NCBI GenBank assembly: GCA_016870675.1
Contig: VGAU01000074.1
Span: forward strand, 1 to 7,831
Source: Actinomycetota bacterium
GTDB taxonomy: Bacteria > Actinomycetota > Humimicrobiia > Humimicrobiales > Humimicrobiaceae
Direction: 5' to 3'
DNA length: 7,831 bases
Both the position numbers and the translations under genes were made by a program. Below are positions 1 through 5,444 of this stretch, piece by piece. The notes under the pieces were generated by a model. That model worked only from the letters and a program-made list of their open reading frames with translations. It did no database searches and was not told where the DNA came from. Numbering within the stretch: the stretch's first letter is position 1; the number at the start of each line of letters is the position of its first letter.

Positions 1-1485
1 TCCTTCTTCCACAATACAAATGGGACCTCCAGCCTGAGCTTCAGGTGACACGTGTCCAATAGAAGCTCCCCTTGTAGCACCTGAAAATCTACCGTCTGTA
101 ATTAAGACAACTTCCCTGTCCAGACCAATTCCGGCAATAGCTGATGTCGGAGCAAGCATTTCCCGCATTCCGGGCCCGCCTTTAGGCCCTTCATATCTTA
201 TTACTATCACATCTCCGGAATTTATTTTTCCATTCATTATTGCTTCCAATGATTCTTCTTCACTATTGAATATTCTGGCTTTACCCTTATGGTGATACAT
301 TGAAGGATCTACAGCTGATCTTTTGACAACACATCCTTCAGGAGCAAGATTGCCCCATAAAATGGCAATGCCTCCATCTTTAATATAAGGATTGAAAACT
401 TCTCTTATAACTTCCTTATTTAAAATCTTAGAACCTGATATATTTTCCTTTACTTTTTCCCCGCTAACAGTTTCGAGCTCTCCATTAATCAATCCGTTTT
501 TTAGAAGTTCATTCATTACTGCTTCTACTCCGCCAGCGCTGTACAGATCCTCAAGATGATGTTTACCAGCCGGGCTTAACCTGCATAAATTAGGTGTCCT
601 GTTACTTATTTCGTTTACCATTTCCAGGTTAAAATCAACTCCGGCTTCATTAGCAATCGCCGGCAGATGTAGTATGGTATTTGTTGAGCAGCCTAGCGCC
701 ATATCAACTGCAAGCGCATTCTTAACTGCATCTATGGTTACAATATCTTTTGGTTTAATATTTTTATTTACAAGTTCCATAATCTTCATTCCGGCAGTCT
801 TTGCCAATCTTAATCTTTTGGAATAAAAAGCCGGAATAGTGCCGTTTCCGGGCAATGCGATTCCTATTGCCTCTGATAGACAGTTCATTGAATTAGCTGT
901 AAACATTCCTGAACAGCTCCCGCATGTAGGGCAGGCTTCTTCCTCTATTTCTCTCAAATCCTCATCAGTGTATTTACCCTTTTTATATTTCCCGATAGCT
1001 TCATAGCAAGTGCTATAATCAATATCCTCACCTTTAAATTTTCCTGCCAGCATCGGTCCGCCGCTTATTACAATTGAAGGAATGTTTAACCTGAGTGCTG
1101 CCATAATCATTCCCGGGACAATTTTATCGCAGGATGAAATCAGAACCAGCCCGTCAAAAGGATGCGCCATTGATACTGCTTCTATACTATCAGCTATTAT
1201 TTCCCTTGTGGCAAGAGAATATTTCATCCCAACATGATTCATAGCCACTCCGTCACACACGCCTATTGTCGAAAATTCCTGGGGTGTGCCTCCGGCTATC
1301 CTGATTCCCGCTTTAACCGCTTCAGCAATACTATCAAGATGCATATGGCCCGGTATTAATTCATTTGCTGAATTCACAACTCCGATTATAGGCCTCCTTA
1401 TTTCTTCATCAGTATATCCTAAAGACTTAAAAATCGACCTGTGGGGTAGCCTTGCAACCCCCTTTTTCATATTATCGCTTCTCAA
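1..1485 (-). CDS. ilvD: Dihydroxy-acid dehydratase IlvD (3' end beyond window)
   Basis: IlvD converts 2,3-dihydroxy-isovalerate and 2,3-dihydroxy-3-methylvalerate to the 2-oxo acids that precede valine, leucine and isoleucine; it is a cytoplasmic Fe-S enzyme. The visible 495 residues carry family landmarks: CDKIVPGM at 119-126, CPTCGSCSGMF at 185-195, and LITDGRFSGATRG at 461-473, whose serine (about 468) is the likely catalytic base. The family is usually 550-570 residues, so some 60 are missing past the left edge. I chose the TTG at 1485-1483: it has a GGGAGG Shine-Dalgarno 4 nt upstream and gives an N-terminus MRSDN-MKKG like other IlvD proteins. The in-frame ATG at 1470 would lose these residues and lies far from the SD. 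Residues 45-49 read PGHMH, with glycine where [2Fe-2S] IlvD enzymes have cysteine, so an E. coli-like [4Fe-4S] cluster is inferred. Identity is very secure. Confidence 0.97.
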   Translation of the reverse strand, partial: MRSDNMKKGVARLPHRSIFKSLGYTDEEIRRPIIGVVNSANELIPGHMHLDSIAEAVKAGIRIAGGTPQEFSTIGVCDGVAMNHVGMKYSLATREIIADSIEAVSMAHPFDGLVLISSCDKIVPGMIMAALRLNIPSIVISGGPMLAGKFKGEDIDYSTCYEAIGKYKKGKYTDEDLREIEEEACPTCGSCSGMFTANSMNCLSEAIGIALPGNGTIPAFYSKRLRLAKTAGMKIMELVNKNIKPKDIVTIDAVKNALAVDMALGCSTNTILHLPAIANEAGVDFNLEMVNEISNRTPNLCRLSPAGKHHLEDLYSAGGVEAVMNELLKNGLINGELETVSGEKVKENISGSKILNKEVIREVFNPYIKDGGIAILWGNLAPEGCVVKRSAVDPSMYHHKGKARIFNSEEESLEAIMNGKINSGDVIVIRYEGPKGGPGMREMLAPTSAIAGIGLDREVVLITDGRFSGATRGASIGHVSPEAQAGGPICIVEEG

Positions 1486-1489
1486 TTTT

Positions 1490-1495
1490 CCTCCC
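1490..1495 (-). promoter_or_regulatory. Shine-Dalgarno site fixing the TTG start of ilvD
   Basis: On the minus strand GGGAGG is followed by AAAA and then TTG. The 4-nt spacing suits the TTG, while the next in-frame ATG would be 19 nt away. Together with the conserved MRSDxxKKG N-terminus this decides the start. Confidence 0.8.
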
Positions 1496-1540
1496 TCTCT
1501 TAAGAAATTACTTTTCAAATATTTCAATTATATATATAAC

Positions 1541-1557
1541 AAGTATTTGAAATACTT
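1541..1557 (-). promoter_or_regulatory. Hairpin in the ilvD leader
   Basis: A perfect inverted repeat, AAGTATT-3 nt-AATACTT, lies about 55 nt upstream of the ilvD start, inside the predicted leader RNA. A nearby segment at about 1513-1532 contains TTGAAATA and TATTTGA on the minus strand; these can pair with one arm or the other, so alternative folds are possible. No T-tract follows it, so it is not a simple terminator, and I see no peptide rich in Ile, Leu or Val codons. It could be an operator dyad or merely AT-rich noise. Confidence 0.3.
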
Positions 1558-1577
1558 ATAAAAGAATTTACAGGACT

Positions 1578-1608
1578 ATTATACAATGCAAAAGACAATA
1601 TTTGTCCT
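1578..1608 (-). promoter_or_regulatory. Possible ilvD promoter overlapped by operator-like dyads
   Basis: A perfect TATAAT lies at 1583-1578. The best -35 candidate is AGGACA at 1608-1603, four of six matches but with a long 19-nt spacer. Transcription would begin near 1571, giving a leader of about 85 nt. The 13-bp dyad GACAA-3-TTGTC (1594-1606) covers the spacer and -35, and CAGGAC/GTCCTG arms (1571-1576 and 1604-1609) flank the whole element. This arrangement would suit a repressor site, but no regulator is identified. Confidence 0.4.
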
Positions 1609-1612
1609 GAAA

Positions 1613-1762
1613 TTAGGATAGAATACCGACTAAAAGTAGTAGACAGGTTAAAATTAAAAGAATACATAGGGAAAGACCGGTAACATTTGTATTATCGGTA
1701 AAATGGGTTTTAAAAAACTCATTTTTAAGTTTATCTGGAAAACTTCCTTTTCTCGTATTCAT
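1613..1762 (-). CDS. Candidate 49-residue single-pass membrane protein
   Basis: I do not recognise this protein. The frame opens with ATG at 1762-1760 and ends with TAA at 1615-1613. Residues 1-28 are polar and mostly basic (MNTRKGSFPDK at the start). Residues 29-48 form one uninterrupted hydrophobic segment rich in Leu and Ile with two cysteines (33 and 40), long enough to span a membrane. A plausible promoter sits just upstream at 1793-1821, which would give a leader of about 24 nt. Against it: there is no recognisable Shine-Dalgarno, and antisense readings of AT-rich DNA can produce hydrophobic frames by chance. It lies between the protease terminator and the ilvD promoter, so it would be transcribed alone or with ilvD. 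Two hairpins on the opposite strand overlap it and support a competing reading. Confidence 0.3.
   Translation of the reverse strand: MNTRKGSFPDKLKNEFFKTHFTDNTNVTGLSLCILLILTCLLLLVGILS
1676..1726 (+). terminator. Two adjacent hairpins, terminator-like on plus strand
   Basis: ACCGGTAA (1676-1683) pairs with TTATCGGT (1692-1699). Immediately after, an AAAATG-GGTTTT arm (1700-1711) pairs with 1714-1725, followed by a short T run. Each stem has one imperfect position that is a G-U wobble in plus-strand RNA but an A-C mismatch in minus-strand RNA, so both fold better as plus-strand transcripts. No established plus-strand gene ends here. The first arm includes the TAA that closes a start-less open frame (1540-1683). 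The T run is weak, so a terminator role is tentative. Confidence 0.3.
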
Positions 1763-1792
1763 AATAACTATTGAAAATTTGATTAAGGAAAC

Positions 1793-1821
1793 ATAATATC
1801 ATAGATATACTACTAAAACAA
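1793..1821 (-). promoter_or_regulatory. Candidate promoter in the protease-ilvD gap
   Basis: Minus-strand TTGTTT (1821-1816) and TATTAT (1798-1793) are separated by exactly 17 nt, matching a sigma-A-type promoter at four and five of six positions. It lies just past the protease terminator and would start RNA near 1786, ahead of the candidate 49-residue frame and then ilvD. In DNA this AT-rich a chance match is quite possible. Confidence 0.35.
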
Positions 1822-1831
1822 TTAAAATAAT

Positions 1832-1869
1832 AAAAAAAACAGGGCTCAAGTTTTATTAACTCGAACCCT
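1832..1869 (-). terminator. Intrinsic terminator of the serine protease gene
   Basis: Arms 1869-1858 and 1852-1841 form a 12-bp stem with a 5-nt loop, and eight T residues follow one base later on the minus strand (1839-1832). Two positions are G-U wobbles in minus-strand RNA but C-A mismatches in plus-strand RNA, so the stem is continuous only for leftward transcription. It begins 24 bp past the protease stop codon and separates that gene from the ilvD side. Confidence 0.88.
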
Positions 1870-1893
1870 ATTTTTTAAATTAAAAAATTTACC

Positions 1894-3357
1894 TTAAGAC
1901 AATTTACCTCCACAACTACTGCAGAATTTCTGACCCTCCTCAACTTTACTTCCACAAGATGGACAATATTTTACTTCTTCCTTAGACTCTTCTTTTTTGG
2001 GCTTCTCTTCTTTGATAGTTGGCGCAGCTTTTGGAGTTTCTGTTTTGGTTGAGGCACTTCTTCTTTTCACCAATACCACAACAACCACCACAATTATTAT
2101 TACAAATAATATTGGCAACACTATAGCAAGTATTATTATTATTAAGCCTAATGCTGCTAACCCTGCCTCACCTTCTTTGGTCTCACTTATTTCTTTTTCC
2201 GCTACCTCTTGAATCTCTCCCTCTTCTATAGGAGGTTCTTCTACTAATGGAACATCTTCACCCTTGTTTACCGCTTCCTGCGCTTTAGCTCTATATTCCT
2301 GTGCTTTAATATGCCTCTGACTTAAATTTAAAACAGCATTAAAGTTATTTATAGCTAATGAGTAATGTTTTCCTCTGAACATTACCATTCCTTTTTCAAA
2401 TTCTTCATCCAGCATCCCAAGTTTATTTGTAACCCCATTTTTATTAAGAATTTCCTTTATATCATTGCTGGGTCTAAGAAAATTAACATTTTCACTTGAT
2501 CCCATTGTTAGCATACCAATTACTTCTCCATTCTCATTTAAAACGGGGCTCCCGCTGTTCCCAGGAGCAGCTGTCATATCAACCTGAAGTACTTCGGTTC
2601 CTCCAACCATTTTTCTTGCGCTTACTATTCCTGACGCATATGTAGGAGTCATAATACTTTCCCAACTAATATCAGCATTCCAGGGATAACCAATAATAGT
2701 TATGCTATCCTGTACCTCAATTTTAGAGGAATCACCTAATATGGTACTGGAAAGAGCTCCTCCTGTTACTGGAGTTATTTTAAGTACAGCTAAATCTCTC
2801 TGTTCCCACGGGCTGAAGTCTATAACTTCTGCTCTTATGTAATTCTCATTAGGATTATCTGGAAGTCCAGCAGTTGCTGTATTGAATTGAACCCAAACCT
2901 CCCTATCCGGATTTGGTCCATTTTCACCCTCTACTTTATAATTGTCATAAATCCAATTCCAATCTCCGTCAGTTAAATCGTAATACTCGTCAGGATAATA
3001 ATCGTAAATATATGCATCTAAAATAGCCCATTTTATATCATCGTAAGGTACGTCAATTACATGTCCTGCTGTGAATATATGGCCGGTATCAGGATTCACA
3101 CAAAATCCTGTTCCCCCGAAAGGACCATAGTAATACTGTTCACTCCAGCTTGCCGTATTTGGATTATACACATAAGCATAATAATAAGTTGTGATATAGC
3201 ATACAGCAGGTTCGGTTAAAATCATCTTATCCTTAAAAGTAAGCTCATAAGTAGTATCCTGAGCAGTAGTATCCTGAGCATAAGCAACACTGGAAAAACT
3301 TAAGACAAAAACTAAAATGAAATAAAAGACTAACAATTTTAAAATTTTTTTACCCAT
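1894..3357 (-). CDS. Membrane-anchored trypsin-like serine protease with zinc-ribbon tail
   Basis: This 487-residue protein looks like a secreted-domain protease tethered to the membrane. In order: a signal peptide (1-27, ending AYA before QDTT); a chymotrypsin-fold DegP-like domain with apparent catalytic His99 (TAGHV), Asp188 (RDLAVLK) and Ser268 (GNSGSP); a short helical TPR-like stretch (about 317-363); an acidic linker (about 370-397); a hydrophobic segment (400-430) with a run of six valines; a Lys/Glu-rich stretch; and a C-terminal zinc ribbon, CxxC-x10-CxxC (Cys465, 468, 479, 482). The topology implied is protease outside, ribbon in the cytoplasm. There is no PDZ domain, so it is not a standard HtrA. 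The His-Asp interval is about 89 residues, far longer than in DegP, and is packed with Tyr, Asp and Trp. A purine-rich SD (GGGGAAG) lies 2 nt before the ATG. It has its own promoter and terminator, hence is monocistronic. Substrate unknown. Confidence 0.9.
   Translation of the reverse strand: MGKKILKLLVFYFILVFVLSFSSVAYAQDTTAQDTTYELTFKDKMILTEPAVCYITTYYYAYVYNPNTASWSEQYYYGPFGGTGFCVNPDTGHIFTAGHVIDVPYDDIKWAILDAYIYDYYPDEYYDLTDGDWNWIYDNYKVEGENGPNPDREVWVQFNTATAGLPDNPNENYIRAEVIDFSPWEQRDLAVLKITPVTGGALSSTILGDSSKIEVQDSITIIGYPWNADISWESIMTPTYASGIVSARKMVGGTEVLQVDMTAAPGNSGSPVLNENGEVIGMLTMGSSENVNFLRPSNDIKEILNKNGVTNKLGMLDEEFEKGMVMFRGKHYSLAINNFNAVLNLSQRHIKAQEYRAKAQEAVNKGEDVPLVEEPPIEEGEIQEVAEKEISETKEGEAGLAALGLIIIILAIVLPILFVIIIVVVVVVLVKRRSASTKTETPKAAPTIKEEKPKKEESKEEVKYCPSCGSKVEEGQKFCSSCGGKLS
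3251..3280. repeat. Perfect 15-bp tandem duplication in the protease gene
   Basis: The 15-bp unit GTAGTATCCTGAGCA occurs twice head to tail (3251-3265 and 3266-3280). In the protein it gives AQDTT-AQDTT directly at the predicted signal peptidase site. The length keeps the frame. The exact identity of the copies suggests a recent slippage event. Confidence 0.9.
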
Positions 3358-3421
3358 TTCTTCCCCACCCTCTCTAATTTTACATATATTATTTATTAGT
3401 ATATATATATATTAATTATTA

Positions 3422-3450
3422 ATTATATTTTCTTTTTTCTATAAAGTCAA
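3422..3450 (-). promoter_or_regulatory. Sigma-A-type promoter of the serine protease gene
   Basis: Minus-strand TTGACT (3450-3445) and TATAAT (3427-3422) stand 17 nt apart, a near-consensus housekeeping promoter. RNA would begin near 3415, leaving a leader of roughly 58 nt that contains a TA-dinucleotide run (about 3400-3412) before the SD. This is the best promoter in the window and implies expression independent of the bsh operon. Confidence 0.8.
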
Positions 3451-3494
3451 TAAATATATTAAATTATTATTATATTTTTAATAATACTTATCCT

Positions 3495-3516
3495 AAAATA
3501 ATTTTATAAAAAATTA
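3495..3516 (-). terminator. Weak possible terminator after bshA
   Basis: TAATTTT and AAAATTA form a 7-bp stem made only of A-U pairs with a 4-nt loop, followed by TTTT, on the minus strand 33 bp past the bshA stop. It is the only terminator-like structure I find in the 191-bp gap between bshA and the protease gene (3358-3548). The stem would be unstable, so readthrough is plausible. The gap also holds a 10-bp direct repeat, AATAATACTT (3480-3489 and 3524-3533), and no gene. Confidence 0.25.
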
Positions 3517-3548
3517 CATAAAAAATAATACTTTAAATTAAGATTTTA

Positions 3549-4667
3549 TTAGCTATTTAAAATTTTTTTATAATATTCCAAATACTTTGGTACTATTAAC
3601 TTGCTGTCAAAAAGTTTTGCTCTTTTTCTGGCTTCAGCACCCATTTTTACCCTGGTATCCGTATTGCAAAGTATCTTAATAGCTGCTTCACTCATAGAAT
3701 CAATATCTTCTGGATTAAAAATAAAGCCCGACTTTCCATTCTCGATTACTTCTTTAAGCCCCCCCACATTTGTACCTATCACAGGAACTTCACAGCTTAA
3801 AGCCTCCAGCGCCGAAAGTCCGAAACCCTCACTTTTTGAAGGAAGCATATAGACATCACTGATGCTAAGAAGTGGTATTATATTTTCCTGAATACCTAAA
3901 AATAGTACTTTATTTTGCAGATTTAATTTATTTACCATACTCCTGATTTTGCATATATCCGGGCCATCACCTACAAGCAATAACTTACTTTTTACACTTT
4001 TACTAACCGAGTAAAACACTTTTACAATGCTTTCTATTCTTTTTACCGGTCTGAAATTAGAAATATGTATAATCACCTTATCATCTTTATCAATAAAGTC
4101 TATATTTCTTCTATTGTCATCGGTCCTTTTATATTTTCCAGTATCTACAAAATTGTAAATAACTTCCATTTCTTTATTTATTTTAAAGATCTTTGCAGTG
4201 GTTTCTTTGAGATAATTAGAAACACAGGTAATACCGTCACTTTCCTCTATACTGAATTTTGTTATCCTATAAAAAGACTCATGATTCCCTACCAGAGTAA
4301 TATCTGTGCCATGCAATGTAGTTATGAATTTTATTTTGCTACTTCCTATTATTTTTTTTGCCAGGTATGCCGAAGTCGCATGAGGCATGGCATAATGCAC
4401 ATGAAGGATATCTAATTTCTCTGATTCTATAACTTCAGCCATTTTTGCACTCAGGGACAGGCTGTAAGGGGGGTATTTAAAAAGTGAGTACTCAAGCATT
4501 TCAACTTCATGGAAAAAAATATTTTTATAGAATTTATTCAGTCTGAAAGGGAGACCGTAGCTTATAAAATGGATATTATGACCTTTTTTTGCCAGCTCTA
4601 TCCCCAATTCTGCAGCTACGGCTCCGCTGCCGCCATAAGTTGGATAACAGGTCATTCCTATATTCAT
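3549..4667 (-). CDS. bshA: BshA: N-acetyl-glucosaminyl L-malate synthase
   Basis: BshA is the cytoplasmic GT4-family glycosyltransferase that joins GlcNAc from UDP-GlcNAc to L-malate, the first step of bacillithiol synthesis. The 372 residues match the family's usual length. The N-terminus MNIGMTCYPTYGGSGAVAAE is diagnostic, with the GGSG nucleotide-sugar loop at 12-15. Other landmarks are HYAMPHA (91-97), TLHGTDITLVG (117-127), SNFRPVKR (203-210, start of the C-terminal Rossmann domain) and the E-x7-E pair Glu280/Glu288 in SEGFGLSALEAL. It is the last gene of the bsh operon, 43 bp after bshB1. The start is fixed by the conserved N-terminus; the SD (GGTGG, about 9 nt upstream) is mediocre. 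A generic GT4 transferase is unlikely given the neighbouring bshB1 and bshC. Confidence 0.95.
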   Translation of the reverse strand: MNIGMTCYPTYGGSGAVAAELGIELAKKGHNIHFISYGLPFRLNKFYKNIFFHEVEMLEYSLFKYPPYSLSLSAKMAEVIESEKLDILHVHYAMPHATSAYLAKKIIGSSKIKFITTLHGTDITLVGNHESFYRITKFSIEESDGITCVSNYLKETTAKIFKINKEMEVIYNFVDTGKYKRTDDNRRNIDFIDKDDKVIIHISNFRPVKRIESIVKVFYSVSKSVKSKLLLVGDGPDICKIRSMVNKLNLQNKVLFLGIQENIIPLLSISDVYMLPSKSEGFGLSALEALSCEVPVIGTNVGGLKEVIENGKSGFIFNPEDIDSMSEAAIKILCNTDTRVKMGAEARKRAKLFDSKLIVPKYLEYYKKILNS

Positions 4668-4710
4668 AATACAAGTCCACCAGTTGATATATTTTAAAGA
4701 TGCCTTAACA

Positions 4711-5436
4711 TTATTTCAAATACTTAAAAAATTCCAGAGGATCGTCAATCTTAATATCAGATTCTATATAATATGGCTCCCCATATTCTGACCTTATTTT
4801 TAACCCTGAACATTGATGCCTGCTATTAATTACGTCAAAAAAATATTTGGAAGCTATGTGGGTCATCACTTTTTTTGCGACATCGCTATAGAACTGGGAT
4901 TTATAAGCAGCGACTGCGCTAAACTTCTTATTGTAATACTGGCTTATATCAACTATGAAACTGGGTTTGAATTCATAATGAAGCATATAGTTAATTACCA
5001 CATCCGGTCTGTAAGAGTCCAGCTCAGTTTTAAATTTTTCAAGTCCGGAAATAAAAATAGCATCTTTTAATAACTTATAAGAGTTTTCATGATCCGGATG
5101 TCTGTCTCTCCAGAAAGGTATAAGGGCAAGCCCTGGCCTGTATTTCCTTATGGCACTTATTACTTTCATCCTGCTGTCATAATCATTTTTTATATTAGCA
5201 TCTTCAAGTCCAAGATTTTCCCGTATATCCAATCCCAGTATTTTTGATGCTTCTTTTATTTCTTCTTCCCTGGTCTTTAAATTACCATTGGTAGAGAGCT
5301 CGGCTCTGGTAAGATCTATTATTCCTGTCCTGTATCCCTTATCTTTTAACTTTAAAAGAAGCCCCCCGCATCCCATTTCTGCATCATCCGGATGAGGGCT
5401 GAAAGCCAGGGCATCTATTCTAATTTCTTTTTCCAT
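4711..5436 (-). CDS. bshB1: BshB1: GlcNAc-malate deacetylase
   Basis: BshB1 is a zinc-dependent LmbE/PIG-L-family deacetylase that removes acetate from GlcNAc-malate to give GlcN-malate, the second step of bacillithiol synthesis. It has 241 residues, the usual size. The metal site is visible: SPHPDD at 13-18 and HPDH at 113-116, so His15, Asp18 and His116 are the expected zinc ligands and Asp17 the likely general base. GCGG at 22-25 is also typical. The gene starts 8 bp after the bshC stop, and its SD AAGGAAG (5440-5446) overlaps that stop codon, suggesting translational coupling. Placement between bshC and bshA argues for BshB1 over other LmbE deacetylases. Confidence 0.94.
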   Translation of the reverse strand: MEKEIRIDALAFSPHPDDAEMGCGGLLLKLKDKGYRTGIIDLTRAELSTNGNLKTREEEIKEASKILGLDIRENLGLEDANIKNDYDSRMKVISAIRKYRPGLALIPFWRDRHPDHENSYKLLKDAIFISGLEKFKTELDSYRPDVVINYMLHYEFKPSFIVDISQYYNKKFSAVAAYKSQFYSDVAKKVMTHIASKYFFDVINSRHQCSGLKIRSEYGEPYYIESDIKIDDPLEFFKYLK

Positions 5437-5444
5437 TTTCTTCC

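Noticed and set aside
1286..1561. Plus-strand open frame of 91 codons
   Set aside because: It lies antisense to the secure ilvD N-terminal coding region and runs into the AT-rich leader; its sequence has no family resemblance.
2128..2145. TAT trinucleotide run inside the protease gene
   Set aside because: It encodes isoleucines of the membrane segment and stays in frame; codon bias in AT-rich DNA explains it without a repeat element.
1997..2212. Plus-strand open frame rich in Thr and Ile
   Set aside because: It is the antisense shadow of the valine/isoleucine-rich membrane segment of the protease; low-complexity codons explain it.
3396..3420. TA-dinucleotide run near the protease promoter
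   Set aside because: A short AT run in an AT-rich leader; it is not long enough or structured enough to call an origin, riboswitch or repeat array.
3480..3533. 10-bp direct repeat AATAATACTT
   Set aside because: Only two copies, both made almost entirely of A and T, in a gap that is itself nearly all A and T; no transposase or attachment-site context.
4065..4415. Plus-strand open frame of 116 codons, with others at 3601-3852, 4509-4697, 4813-5070 and 5605-5943
   Set aside because: All are antisense to bshA, bshB1 or bshC, whose motifs are unmistakable; none has a credible start context or recognisable motif.
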